A stretch of DNA of 8,652 bases from an uncultured Dorea sp. (GCA_910579335.1 CAJTUQ010000101.1:1-8652); one strand, 5' to 3'; counted from the stretch's first letter, positions 1-7,270 are shown. A program made the numbers and translations. Notes: a model not told the origin generated them from the sequence alone.

Positions 1-2
1 TG

Positions 3-18
3 CTAAAATCCATTTTAG
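3..18. repeat. AT-rich inverted repeat upstream of the solute-binding protein gene
   Basis: Two perfect 7-bp arms (CTAAAAT and ATTTTAG) are separated by 2 bp and followed by six A residues. The repeat sits 24 bp before the start codon of the following gene, just upstream of its ribosome binding site. It could be an operator half of a promoter region lying off the window edge, or a weak mRNA hairpin. The sequence alone does not decide, and no promoter can be assigned because the window begins here. Confidence 0.35.
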
Positions 19-42
19 AAAAAACCTAAGGAGGAAATAAGT

Positions 43-1332
43 ATGAAATTCAAAAAAGTATTATCAGCTGTATTAACTGCAGCAGCGTGTGTTTCCCTCT
101 GTGCATGCGGAGGCGGCAAAGGAGACGGCGGCGGCGAAGGAAAAGAAGGGGGAGACGGGCTTCTGCGGGTAGCAATCTGGGACAACGTCCAACTTGACGG
201 CCTTAAGGAAATTGCGGCGGGATTTACAGAAGAGACTGGCGTGGATGTAGAGTTTCAGGTAGTTCCGTGGAATGAGTACTGGATGCTTCTTGAAGCCGGA
301 GCGACAGGAGGGGAAATGCCGGATGTTTTCTGGATGCATTCTACGTATTCACAGAGATATATGTCCAATGACATCCTTCTCGATTTGACTGACAGGATTA
401 AAGACAGTGACCGGATTAATCCGGAAAACTACTATAAGGATATTGTAGAGTTATATCAGTATGATGAAAAAACGTATGCTGTTCCGAAAGATTATGATAC
501 GATTGCTCTCTGGTACAATAAGAAAATGTTTGATGATGCGGGCATCGCTTATCCGGACGAGACATGGACATGGCAGACATTTGCAGATGCCGCAAAGAAG
601 CTTACGAAAGAGGATGGAAGCCAGTACGGAACTGCTATTCCGGCTATCTATAACCAGGATGGTTACTATAACTTGATTTACGATATGGGAGGATATATCG
701 TAAGTGAAGATAAGAAAAAATCAGGCTGGGACGACCCGAAGACAATGGAGGCTATGAACTGGCTATATGATAACGTTGTGACAACATCTATGCCGTCGCA
801 GGAAACTATGGGCGAAACATCACCGGACGTGCTGTTTTGTTCGGGGAAGATTGCCATGACTCTTCAAGGTTCCTGGATGACTGCGTCCATGAGGGATAAT
901 GAATTTGTAAGTGAAAATTGCGATGTAGCAGTCCTTCCTAAGGCAGAAGACGGAACAAGGAAAACGATTTATAACGGCCTTGGATGGGCAGCGGCGGCGG
1001 AAGGCGACAATACAGAAAATGCATGGAAGCTTATCGAGTATTTCGGGAGCGAAGAGGCGCAGAAGAAACAGGCAGAGCTTGGCGTGACAATGTCGGCATT
1101 CATGGGAACATCTGACACATGGGTACAGTGCGCCCCGAACTTTAACCTTCAGGCGTATCTTGACATGACAGAGGATATGCAGATCCGTCCGTATACGAAA
1201 AATACAAAGCTCTGGGAGGATTATTCCCAGGAGGTAATGAAAGAGGCATACACGAAACAAATTACGATTGACGAGGCATGTAAAGAGATCGCTAAATATA
1301 TGAATGAGAGCATTGCGGAGGAAAATCAGTAG
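43..1332 (+). CDS. ABC transporter extracellular solute-binding lipoprotein (family 1, sugar type)
   Basis: This 429-residue protein would capture a substrate, most likely a sugar or oligosaccharide, outside the membrane and pass it to an ABC permease. A basic N-terminus (MKFKK) and hydrophobic stretch lead to a lipobox L19-C20-A21-C22, so Cys22 is the predicted lipidated residue. A Gly/Lys/Glu-rich linker (23-38) tethers the mature protein. The body has typical family 1 features: a first strand at 41-46, WYNKKMFDDAGI at 157-168, the TWTWQTFADAAKKL segment at 174-187, and FCSGKIAMTLQGSWM at 265-279. The start is supported by AAGGAGG at 28-34, 8 bp before ATG. The length is usual for the family. 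No permease or ATPase genes follow, because a terminator comes directly downstream; any partners must lie upstream of the window or elsewhere. The substrate cannot be named from sequence. The convergent AraC gene is a plausible regulator. Confidence 0.93.
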   Translation: MKFKKVLSAVLTAAACVSLCACGGGKGDGGGEGKEGGDGLLRVAIWDNVQLDGLKEIAAGFTEETGVDVEFQVVPWNEYWMLLEAGATGGEMPDVFWMHSTYSQRYMSNDILLDLTDRIKDSDRINPENYYKDIVELYQYDEKTYAVPKDYDTIALWYNKKMFDDAGIAYPDETWTWQTFADAAKKLTKEDGSQYGTAIPAIYNQDGYYNLIYDMGGYIVSEDKKKSGWDDPKTMEAMNWLYDNVVTTSMPSQETMGETSPDVLFCSGKIAMTLQGSWMTASMRDNEFVSENCDVAVLPKAEDGTRKTIYNGLGWAAAAEGDNTENAWKLIEYFGSEEAQKKQAELGVTMSAFMGTSDTWVQCAPNFNLQAYLDMTEDMQIRPYTKNTKLWEDYSQEVMKEAYTKQITIDEACKEIAKYMNESIAEENQ

Positions 1333-1408
1333 CAGGCTGATGGAAGAAAAGGTATTGCTACTTCCGGCGGAAAATTATAATGACGGCGGAACTATTACGG
1401 CGTATATC

Positions 1409-1450
1409 TCGAAAAGGCATCCCTTAAGAAACCGGGGATGCCTTTTTCGA
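1409..1450. terminator. Bidirectional intrinsic terminator between the convergent lipoprotein and araC genes
   Basis: Arms at 1409-1423 and 1435-1450 are complementary over 15 bp with one extra T in the right arm, around an 11-nt loop. The right arm ends in TTTTT and the left arm carries the matching A run, so the hairpin has a U tract in either direction. It serves the rightward lipoprotein transcript and the leftward araC transcript. The right arm is also the last coding stretch of araC, and the araC stop codon (1424-1426) falls in the loop. Confidence 0.88.
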
Positions 1451-2353
1451 GTTGTCGGATGCAGGACATATCATTTGGAGGCGATAATTTTTCGGGCTTA
1501 AGCCGTAATAATTTTTAAATATCTTGGAAAATGTCAGCGGATTTTCATATCCGATTTTTTCTGAGATTTCCTGTATAGAAAGATTTGTAGAACGAAGCAG
1601 CCGGCAGCTTTGTTCCAGCCGGTAAGTAAGCAGGTATTCCTGTGGAGATACATTTAGTTTCTGTTTGAAAATGTGCGTCAGATAAGAGCGGGTGATACCA
1701 ATGTAGTCTGCAATGTCACTGACACGGATATGGTTATAATTATAATGAATGTATTCAACAGCGTAATCTACGTAAACATCCGGCGAATAACTATATTCAG
1801 CCGAACGGTTATTTTCAATAAGATTCTGATTCTGGGAACTTACTAAAAGCGCAAGGACTTCGTACAGCAGAGAGTTCCGGAGCAGTTCGTTAGCAATGGT
1901 AAGTTCATGGCAGTTTAATATTTTTTCCGTATAAGCAAGAAATTCTTCGGGTTTGACGTAACAGTCACGAACTGGATGGTCTATGGTAATTCCGGCTTTT
2001 TCGAGATAGTAAGATGCTTTCGTTCCGGTGAAGGAGACCCATGTGTAGTGCCACGGCTCTACATTGTCGCAGTAATAGTGTATTTCTATATCGGGAGGCA
2101 CAACGAATACTTGTCCGCGATGGGGATAGTAGTATTTTTCTCCAATTCTCAAGACTCCTTTGCCTGCAAGGACGAAATGAAGATGGTAGTCATCCCGTAA
2201 GCAGGGACCAAAAGATTGAGCGGGGGCGCACCGCTCGATTCCACAGACCGTAAGAGAAAGTTCTGTATTTTCCGGAATCAGGCACAGAAGCCGGAATGTA
2301 GCGGCAACGCGGTAATGTTGTTCACTATTTTTAATTCGTTCTTCATAGGCCAT
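1424..2353 (-). CDS. AraC-family transcriptional regulator (N-terminal cupin, two C-terminal HTH motifs)
   Basis: This 309-residue DNA-binding regulator is probably sugar-responsive. Residues about 40-150 form the AraC-type cupin ligand domain; the DYHLHFVLAGKGVLRIG segment and the FVVPPDIEIHY strand are characteristic. The DNA-binding domain covers about 190-292 with two helix-turn-helix motifs, near 209-230 (VSDIADYIGITRSYLTHIFKQ) and 259-280 (SIQEISEKIGYENPLTFSKIF), followed by the family ending YGLSPKNYR. The start has a GAAAGGAA ribosome binding site 6-7 nt upstream. The gene begins only 24 bp after pyrG ends on the same strand, so it is probably co-transcribed with it. The last codons (SKKAS) are written in one arm of the terminator. 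It may control the convergent solute-binding gene; that is inference from position. The ligand is unknown. Confidence 0.92.
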   Translation of the reverse strand: MAYEERIKNSEQHYRVAATFRLLCLIPENTELSLTVCGIERCAPAQSFGPCLRDDYHLHFVLAGKGVLRIGEKYYYPHRGQVFVVPPDIEIHYYCDNVEPWHYTWVSFTGTKASYYLEKAGITIDHPVRDCYVKPEEFLAYTEKILNCHELTIANELLRNSLLYEVLALLVSSQNQNLIENNRSAEYSYSPDVYVDYAVEYIHYNYNHIRVSDIADYIGITRSYLTHIFKQKLNVSPQEYLLTYRLEQSCRLLRSTNLSIQEISEKIGYENPLTFSKIFKNYYGLSPKNYRLQMICPASDNSKKASPVS

Positions 2354-2377
2354 ATCGTATTCCTTTCAAAATAGATT

Positions 2378-3985
2378 TTAAAGAGATTTGAATTTTAAGG
2401 CTGCTTCAATAAATCCTTTAAATAGTGGATGCGGTCTGTTTGGTCTGGATTTTAGCTCAGGGTGTGCCTGGGTTGCGATAAACCACGGATGGTCCGGTAT
2501 TTCTATCATCTCTACGATTGCCCCGTCCGGTGACAGGCCCGACAGCTTCATACCGTGTTCTGTCAGAACGTCGCGATAATCGTTATTCACTTCATAGCGG
2601 TGGCGGTGGCGCTCGGCGATCTGTTCGGTTTTGTATAGTTCATAAGCTTTTGAATCTTTGTCCAGAACACATGGATAGGAGCCAAGCCTTAAGGTGCCGC
2701 CGATATCCTCTATGCCGATTTGCTCTGGAAGAATATGGATAACCGGATGGTTCGTGCTGGGGGCGAGTTCGGCGCTGTGTGCGTCCCGGTATCCGATAAC
2801 ATTGCGGGCAAATTCTACAATAGAGAGCTGCATGCCGAGACACAGGCCGAGAAAGGGTATGTTTCTGGTACGGGCATAGCGGATTGCCTCAAGCTTTCCG
2901 TCGATTCCCCGATTGCCGAAGCCTCCCGGCACAAGAATACCGCTGATATCAGAAAAAATCTCATCTGCATTTTCAGAAGTGACGGTTTCAGAGTCTACCC
3001 ATTTAATATTGACAGTCGCATGGTTAAAGATGCCGCCATGTTTTAATGCTTCCACGACACTGATATAGGCGTCATGAAGCTGGATATATTTTCCTACGAG
3101 GGCTATAGTGACTTCCGTAACCGGATGTTTCAGATAATCAACCATTTCACGCCAGTCTTTTAAATCCGGTTCCGGACATTCAAGATTCAGGCATTCACAT
3201 ACGACGCCGGCTAAGTTTTCTTCTTCCATAGCAAGGGGCGCCTCATATAAATATTCTACGTCCAGGTTTTGGAGGACGTGGCTGGAGGGAACATTACAGA
3301 ACAGGGCAATCTTGTCCTTGATTCCGTCGTCCAGCGGATATTCGGAGCGGCATACAAGGATGTCCGGCTGGATTCCCATCCCTTGCAAATCTTTTACGCT
3401 CGCCTGCGTAGGCTTTGTCTTCATTTCCTGTGAAGCGCGAAGATAAGGAATCAGGGTTACATGAATCAGGATTGCGTTATTCCGTCCTTTTTCATGCTGA
3501 AACTGCCGGATGGCTTCCAGGAAAGGCTGGCTTTCTATGTCTCCGACGGTTCCGCCGACTTCGATAATGGCGATTTCTGTATTCTTTGCGGCAGGATTGC
3601 GGTGAAAGCGGCTTTTTATCTCATTCGTGATATGGGGAATAACCTGAACGGTACCTCCGCCGAAATCTCCCCGCCGCTCTTTCTGAAGAACGGACCAATA
3701 GATTTTCCCTGTTGTGACATTGGAATTTTTTGTCAGGCTTTCATCAATGAACCGTTCATAATGTCCCAAATCTAAATCAGTCTCCGCACCGTCATCCGTG
3801 ACAAATACTTCTCCGTGTTGTACCGGATTCATAGTCCCAGGGTCAATATTAATGTAAGGGTCAAATTTCTGCATGGTTACTTTATAGCCGCGCGCTTTTA
3901 ACAGACGTCCGAGAGATGCCGCCGTGATGCCCTTGCCAAGACCGGATACTACTCCTCCGGTAACGAATACATATTTAACTGCCAT
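2378..3985 (-). CDS. pyrG: CTP synthase (glutamine-hydrolysing)
   Basis: PyrG is the cytosolic enzyme that makes CTP from UTP, ATP and glutamine, the last step of pyrimidine nucleotide synthesis. At 535 residues it has the family's normal length. The amidoligase domain fills roughly 1-270, with the P-loop region GGVVSGLGKG at 10-19, the KFDPYINIDPGTMNP motif at 40-54, and the IIEVGGTVGDIE stretch at 140-151. The class I glutaminase domain is about 290-535. It has the oxyanion segment PGGFGNRG (353-360), nucleophile Cys382 in FLGLCLGMQ, and the His508/Glu510 pair in QAHPEL. The start is set by a strong AAAGGAGGAAAT site just before ATG. It lies 55 bp downstream of the DUF1846 gene and 24 bp upstream of araC, all leftward. 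A GGGC-type CTP-sensing initiation region and attenuator, known for some Gram-positive pyrG genes, are not seen in the short leader. Confidence 0.98.
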   Translation of the reverse strand: MAVKYVFVTGGVVSGLGKGITAASLGRLLKARGYKVTMQKFDPYINIDPGTMNPVQHGEVFVTDDGAETDLDLGHYERFIDESLTKNSNVTTGKIYWSVLQKERRGDFGGGTVQVIPHITNEIKSRFHRNPAAKNTEIAIIEVGGTVGDIESQPFLEAIRQFQHEKGRNNAILIHVTLIPYLRASQEMKTKPTQASVKDLQGMGIQPDILVCRSEYPLDDGIKDKIALFCNVPSSHVLQNLDVEYLYEAPLAMEEENLAGVVCECLNLECPEPDLKDWREMVDYLKHPVTEVTIALVGKYIQLHDAYISVVEALKHGGIFNHATVNIKWVDSETVTSENADEIFSDISGILVPGGFGNRGIDGKLEAIRYARTRNIPFLGLCLGMQLSIVEFARNVIGYRDAHSAELAPSTNHPVIHILPEQIGIEDIGGTLRLGSYPCVLDKDSKAYELYKTEQIAERHRHRYEVNNDYRDVLTEHGMKLSGLSPDGAIVEMIEIPDHPWFIATQAHPELKSRPNRPHPLFKGFIEAALKFKSL

Positions 3986-3996
3986 AATTTCCTCCT

Positions 3997-4040
3997 TTTG
4001 AAAGCTGCGTATGTACTATTTTCAAAAAAATACTTTCAAA
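3997..4040 (-). promoter_or_regulatory. Inverted repeat next to the pyrG ribosome binding site
   Basis: An 8-bp perfect inverted repeat (TTTGAAAG at 3997-4004 and CTTTCAAA at 4033-4040) spans the gap between the DUF1846 stop codon and pyrG, with 28 nt between the arms. In the leftward transcript the second arm abuts AGGAGG, so the stem could affect access to the pyrG ribosome binding site. The stem is AT-rich with a large loop and therefore weak. No convincing separate pyrG promoter is visible in the gap. Confidence 0.25.
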
Positions 4041-5534
4041 TTATACACCTTTCCCCATGAAAAATATAGTGTTTTTTTCATACATCGCTTCAAAAGTAGC
4101 CTGTATAGACAGCTTTTTAAATTGTTTGATATCAACAGAGCTGACCATGACAGAGGTGTGCGCCTGACAGCCTTTAAGATTGGGAAGCTGGTCAAGAGCA
4201 AGCTGTGCGGTTTCATCTGTGGCAGCACTGACGGACAATGCAATAAGAACTTCATCTGTGTGCAGTCGAGGATTTTTGCTGCCAAGATATTGGGTTTTGA
4301 GCTTTTGTATCGGCTCAATTGCTTCCGGGGAAATGACGTGGCGTTCATGCGCAATTCCTGCCAGTTCTTTCAGTGCATTAAGAAGCAGGGCGGCAGAGGC
4401 GCCGAGCAGATTGGAAGTCTTTCCGGTGACAATCGTTCCATTGTGAAGCTCCAATGCCGCAGCGGGTCCGTTGGTTTCCTCTGCCTCATGCAGGGCGGCG
4501 TCAACAACTGCTCTGTCGTGGACATTGATGTCCGCCTGATTCATCAGCATTTCTACCTTGTAGACTTCTTCGTCAGAGCAGGAGCCGATCAATCGTCTGC
4601 GAAGGGAGTCGTAGTATCTCCGGATAATTTCCTGACAGGAGGCCTCCCTGCATGCCGCATCATCGCAGATACAGTTTCCCGCCATATTTACTCCCATATC
4701 AGTAGGTGATTTATAGGGGCTCTCCCCATATATGCGCTTGAACATAGCATTCAATACCGGGTATATTTCTACGTCTCGGTTATAATTGACAGTTGTCTCA
4801 CCATAGGCGTCCAGATGAAAGGGGTCGATCATATTTAAGTCATTCAGGTCGGCGGTGGCTGCTTCATAAGCCAGATTTACCGGATGTTTTAAAGGAATAT
4901 TCCAGATGGGGAATGTCTCGTATTTGGCATAGCCGGCACAGATGCCGCGCCGATGTTCGTGATAAAGCTGGGAAAGACAGACTGCCATCTTGCCGCTGCC
5001 CGGACCTGGTGCGGTGACTACGATCAACGGTCTGGAGGTCTCGATATAGTCATTTTTCCCATATCCTTCTTCGCTCACGATGTGCGGGACATTGGACGGA
5101 TATCCGGAAATAGGGTAGTGGCGGTAAACTTTGATTCCGTACTTTTCCAAACGGTTCTGGAATAGGACGGCGCTTTCCTGATTGTTAAATTTGGTAATTA
5201 CGACACTTCCCACATACAGTCCATGTTCTTTAAAGACAGACATGAGCCTAAGTACATCCACATCGTAAGTAATTCCCAAATCCCCCCGGATTTTATTCTT
5301 TTCAATATCTTCGGCGCTGATGACGATGACAATCTCCGCATGTTCGGACAACTGCATGAGCATATGCATCTTACTGTCCGGCTGGAAACCCGGAAGTACG
5401 CGTGAGGCGTGGTAATCATCAAAAAGCTTTCCGCCAAATTCCAGATAAAGCTTGTTGTCGAATTTGCCGATACGCTCTTTGATGTGGGAAGATTGCATTT
5501 TCAGATATTTTTCGTTATCAAATCCTATTTTCAT
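4041..5534 (-). CDS. DUF1846 / UPF0371 family protein
   Basis: This 497-residue conserved protein has no established function and is recognised by its full-length likeness to the DUF1846 (UPF0371) family of Firmicutes and Actinobacteria. Family-type stretches include MKIGFDNEKYLKMQSSHIKERI at the N-terminus, KLYLEFGGKLFDDYHASRVLPGF (28-50), VVTAPGPGSGKMAVCLSQLY (172-191) and PVNLAYEAATADLNDLNMIDPFH (218-240). The GPGSGK segment at 176-181 resembles a Walker A loop but lacks the usual Ser/Thr after Lys, so nucleotide binding is unproved. No signal peptide or membrane span is seen, so it should be cytosolic. The start has AAGAGGAATGAG upstream and a promoter further back. It is the first gene of the leftward set with pyrG and araC; the link to nucleotide metabolism is positional only. 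Confidence 0.93.
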   Translation of the reverse strand: MKIGFDNEKYLKMQSSHIKERIGKFDNKLYLEFGGKLFDDYHASRVLPGFQPDSKMHMLMQLSEHAEIVIVISAEDIEKNKIRGDLGITYDVDVLRLMSVFKEHGLYVGSVVITKFNNQESAVLFQNRLEKYGIKVYRHYPISGYPSNVPHIVSEEGYGKNDYIETSRPLIVVTAPGPGSGKMAVCLSQLYHEHRRGICAGYAKYETFPIWNIPLKHPVNLAYEAATADLNDLNMIDPFHLDAYGETTVNYNRDVEIYPVLNAMFKRIYGESPYKSPTDMGVNMAGNCICDDAACREASCQEIIRRYYDSLRRRLIGSCSDEEVYKVEMLMNQADINVHDRAVVDAALHEAEETNGPAAALELHNGTIVTGKTSNLLGASAALLLNALKELAGIAHERHVISPEAIEPIQKLKTQYLGSKNPRLHTDEVLIALSVSAATDETAQLALDQLPNLKGCQAHTSVMVSSVDIKQFKKLSIQATFEAMYEKNTIFFMGKGV

Positions 5535-5596
5535 TTCTCATTCCTCTTATGTTTTTAGAAAAATCTTGTATGACTGCATGGATAAATCCATTATCA

Positions 5597-5626
5597 AGTA
5601 TACTACATAGAATAGTAAGTTTACAA
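5597..5626 (-). promoter_or_regulatory. Promoter of the DUF1846-pyrG-araC set
   Basis: On the minus strand a -35 TTGTAA (5626-5621; four of six consensus bases) and a -10 TATACT (5602-5597; five of six) are separated by 18 bp. Initiation would fall near 5590, leaving a leader of about 55 nt before the DUF1846 start. It is the only good leftward promoter seen ahead of the three genes. Confidence 0.6.
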
Positions 5627-5652
5627 TCTTTTCATAATGTTTTTATGGAATT

Positions 5653-5695
5653 AAAAGAGAGTGAAAGCCGTACAATACAGCGGTCACTCTCTTTT
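5653..5695. terminator. Terminator hairpin downstream of the integrase
   Basis: A perfect 12-bp stem (AAAAGAGAGTGA at 5653-5664, TCACTCTCTTTT at 5684-5695) encloses a 19-nt loop that can add a CCG/CGG pairing. The leftward strand reads CTCTCTTTT at the end of the stem, fitting termination of the integrase transcript before it enters the DUF1846 promoter. The arms are symmetric enough to work in both directions. This hairpin lies about where the element-host junction is expected. Confidence 0.72.
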
Positions 5696-5696
5696 A

Positions 5697-5715
5697 TGAT
5701 ACTAGTTTGATACTA
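5697..5715. repeat. Pair of 8-bp direct repeats overlapping the integrase stop codon
   Basis: TGATACTA occurs at 5697-5704 and again at 5708-5715, so the unit starts are exactly 11 bp apart. The second copy contains the integrase stop codon. Short direct repeats about one helical turn apart beside an integrase gene are typical of arm-type or core binding sites of tyrosine recombinases. Identity as part of the attachment site is inference, because the other end of the element is outside the window. Confidence 0.4.
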
Positions 5716-6762
5716 TGATTTTACTTTTTCCAGCTTGTCAATGATTTCCTTCTGGTGCGATTTGAAGAGATGGGAATACGTGTTCATCGTTATCTTGACG
5801 TCTTCGTGCCCCAGACGTTCAGCAATCATCAGAGGATTGGCCCCTAGATTAATTAGCATGCTGGCGTGGGAATGCCTGAGGTCGTGGACACGTATGGGCT
5901 TTACGTTTATCCTGCTGCATGTGTGGGTGATGGCTTCGCCAAGCCAGACACGGGAACGGTAAAAAAGCCGCTGCTCAGGTTCGGGCTTGTACAGCTTGCC
6001 GATATATGTTCTGATCTCGGCTAGAAGAAATTCGGGAACATCTATTATGCGTCTGCTTTTTCTGGTCTTTGGCGGCTGGTTGACATATATGCCGCCCACA
6101 TAGGCAAGCGTCTTGCTGATGGATAACGTTTTGTGTGAAAAATCAATGTCGTTGAGTGTAAGGGCCAGCAGTTCCCCTTTGCGCATGCCGGTGTAGAACA
6201 GTATTTCAAATGCCGTATAGAGCTCTATATTGTGCCGGATGCTGTCAGAGAAGGCCTTGTATTCTTCCGGCGTCCAAAAGTCTATATGTCCCTTTTCAGG
6301 CTTGCATATCTGTGACTTGACCGGGCTTTGCGACAGGCCGAGATAATCCACGGCATATTTGAAAACCATCTTCAGATAGGCGTTTATCTGGCGTGTGTGG
6401 GATGCGGAAAAATGTTTTTCCAAGAGTGTGTTTTGCCATTCCACAATGTCGGCCGGAGTTATCTCCGACACAACCTTGTCTTTGAAATAGGGCAGTATAT
6501 GCAACTCCATAGCGTTGCGCTGACTCTCCAGAGTGGAAGCTCTGACACGGTTTTCCTTGAATTTCAAATACTTCCCATAGAGTGCGGCAAAGGTTATGTC
6601 CGGATTCTTGGAAAACTGCTCTAAGAATACCCGTTCCCATTCCCTTGCCTCACGCTGCAGCTTGAAGCCCCGTTTTAGCTTCTGCCGGCGGATGCCGTTC
6701 CAGTCCACATAATAAAATTTGCAGTACCATGTTCCGCTTCTCTCGTCTTTGTATGACGGCAT
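5713..6762 (-). CDS. int: Tyrosine recombinase / phage-type integrase
   Basis: This 349-residue site-specific recombinase would insert and excise the element. An N-terminal AP2-like arm-binding domain (about 1-45, with YKDERSGTWYCKFYYVDW) precedes a SAM-like core-binding domain (about 55-145) and the catalytic domain (about 163-337). The active-site set is complete: Arg194 in TGMRKGEL, Lys232 in PPKTRKSRR, His293 and Arg296 in HDLRHSHA, His319 in LGHED, and the nucleophile Tyr329 in MNTYSHL. Length and domain order match full integrases of Firmicute prophages and integrative elements, and nothing looks broken. An AGGAAG site lies 8 nt before the chosen ATG. It reads toward the host genes and ends at a terminator. 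No excisionase gene is adjacent; the space behind it is filled by small RNA/toxin modules. A promoter could not be placed with confidence. Confidence 0.96.
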   Translation of the reverse strand: MPSYKDERSGTWYCKFYYVDWNGIRRQKLKRGFKLQREAREWERVFLEQFSKNPDITFAALYGKYLKFKENRVRASTLESQRNAMELHILPYFKDKVVSEITPADIVEWQNTLLEKHFSASHTRQINAYLKMVFKYAVDYLGLSQSPVKSQICKPEKGHIDFWTPEEYKAFSDSIRHNIELYTAFEILFYTGMRKGELLALTLNDIDFSHKTLSISKTLAYVGGIYVNQPPKTRKSRRIIDVPEFLLAEIRTYIGKLYKPEPEQRLFYRSRVWLGEAITHTCSRINVKPIRVHDLRHSHASMLINLGANPLMIAERLGHEDVKITMNTYSHLFKSHQKEIIDKLEKVKS

Positions 6763-6817
6763 ACATCATCTTCCTTTCCTTCCTTGCCGGGCAGCGTGTG
6801 AACGGATTGGAAAATAA

Positions 6818-6846
6818 TTGACATCAAACGGTAGATTGCGTATAAT
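6818..6846 (+). promoter_or_regulatory. Consensus promoter of small RNA A
   Basis: TTGACA (6818-6823) and TATAAT (6841-6846) are perfect sigma-A consensus hexamers separated by exactly 17 bp, the strongest promoter visible in the window. It points away from the integrase, whose start is 55 bp to the left. High constitutive expression is expected, as for the antitoxin RNA of a type I system. Confidence 0.9.
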
Positions 6847-6852
6847 ATACTT

Positions 6853-6952
6853 AACAAGAGAGCCGAAAGCTAGAGTACACCTAGCCGCCGGAAAAATAAT
6901 TTGTTACATGAAGTAGCGCCTTACTTTACCAGAGCGAGGGCGCTACTTTTTG
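6853..6952 (+). ncRNA. Antisense antitoxin RNA A (RatA-like role)
   Basis: This predicted RNA of about 100 nt starts about 7 nt after the consensus -10 and ends at a hairpin with a U tract. The 5' part folds with inner arms GCTAG (6869-6873) and CTAGC (6881-6885) around a 7-nt loop, plus an outer CCG/CGG pairing. The 3' part is the terminator stem. It overlaps the last codons and 3' end of the convergent toxin gene, so the two transcripts are complementary there. No open reading frame with a ribosome binding site lies within it. The role as antitoxin is inferred from layout, from the two sister modules, and from known txpA/RatA-type systems. Confidence 0.8.
6911..6951 (+). terminator. Terminator of small RNA A
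   Basis: A perfect 10-bp stem (AAGTAGCGCC at 6911-6920, GGCGCTACTT at 6939-6948) encloses an 18-nt loop and is followed by TTT. The loop carries the ACTTTACCAGAGC motif shared in form with the other two modules. On the opposite strand the hairpin lacks a good U run, so it may stop the toxin mRNA less well. Confidence 0.85.
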
Positions 6953-7029
6953 CGTTTGATGTTGATAACAAGAGTTATAACAGCGCAAAGCATAATTACG
7001 AATGTGAACAAGTCACTATATGTAACCAT
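6943..7029 (-). CDS. Small hydrophobic type I toxin peptide A (28 aa)
   Basis: The ORF encodes 28 residues: MVTYSDL, then a hydrophobic span at about 7-24 (LFTFVIMLCAVITLVINI), then the basic tail KRKK. This is the form of membrane-acting type I toxins of the TxpA/holin-like kind: short polar start with a TY pair, one transmembrane helix, charged C-terminus. AAAGGG lies 9 nt before ATG. The stop codon TAG lies inside the terminator stem of the convergent RNA, and the final lysine codons are read from the complement of its U tract. It is the most diverged of the three peptides. Toxicity is predicted from family likeness and context only. Confidence 0.78.
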   Translation of the reverse strand: MVTYSDLFTFVIMLCAVITLVINIKRKK

Positions 7030-7091
7030 AGCACCAGTCCCTTTCCAATTAATGTCCAGCGACTGACGTAATCGCCCCTTCAGTTCCCTGG

Positions 7092-7118
7092 TTAAGCATA
7101 TTATGTTGTCATGGTGCG
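7092..7118 (-). promoter_or_regulatory. Putative promoter block of toxin A
   Basis: The minus strand reads GCACCATGACAACATAATAT followed by GCTTAACC. It aligns with near-identical blocks 5' of toxins B and C, except for 2 extra bases. CATAAT (7105-7100) or TATGCT (7100-7095) could be the -10; no good -35 is seen at 16-18 bp. The leader to the ATG would be about 60 nt. Conservation in three copies is the main support. Confidence 0.5.
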
Positions 7119-7126
7119 GTTTACAC

Positions 7127-7155
7127 TTGATTTTTTATCAAAGGCTGCATATAAT
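7127..7155 (+). promoter_or_regulatory. Promoter of small RNA B
   Basis: TTGATT (7127-7132) and TATAAT (7150-7155) are separated by 17 bp. The -10 is perfect and is followed by the ATACTTAACA stretch that also follows the -10 of RNA A. The -35 and the T-rich spacer start are the same as in module C. Confidence 0.83.
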
Positions 7156-7161
7156 ATACTT

Positions 7162-7270
7162 AACAGGACAGCCGGAAGGTGAGTGCCAGTCACCCGACCC
7201 GGCGAAATTTAATAGTTGCTATAAGAATAGCCGTTCCTAAACTTTGTCGAGAGCAGGACGGCTATTTCTT
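7162..7270 (+). ncRNA. Antisense antitoxin RNA B
   Basis: This predicted RNA of about 108 nt is the counterpart of RNAs A and C. Its 5' fold is the best of the three: outer arms GCCGG (7171-7175) and CCGGC (7199-7203), inner arms GGTGA (7178-7182) and TCACC (7190-7194), and a 7-nt loop. The 3' end is the terminator hairpin shared with the toxin gene. The inner stem differs in sequence from those in A and C but keeps pairing. It is complementary to the last codons and 3' end of toxin B mRNA. Confidence 0.8.
7226..7270 (+). terminator. Terminator of small RNA B
   Basis: A 12-bp stem with one bulged T (AATAGCCGTTCCT at 7226-7238 with AGGACGGCTATT at 7255-7266) is followed by TCTT, a short and imperfect U tract. 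The loop has ACTTTGTCGAGAGC, matching the motif in the other modules. Termination may be leakier than in module C. Confidence 0.75.

Noticed and set aside
820..1260. 146-codon leftward open frame inside the solute-binding protein gene
   Set aside because: It lies wholly antisense to a clearly recognised gene, has no domain or ribosome binding site, and reads as a shadow frame.
3986..4100. Separate promoter and CTP-sensing attenuator for pyrG
   Set aside because: No -35/-10 pair with proper spacing and no GGGC start or terminator hairpin is visible in the short gap.
4011..4709. 232-codon rightward open frame opposite the DUF1846 gene
   Set aside because: It is antisense to a strong family match, has no convincing ribosome binding site, and its Cys/Phe-rich composition is typical of a complement frame.
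4991..5017. Walker A ATP-binding site in the DUF1846 protein
   Set aside because: The GPGSGK segment lacks the Ser/Thr that follows Lys in true P-loops and no Walker B is evident, so no ATPase call is made.
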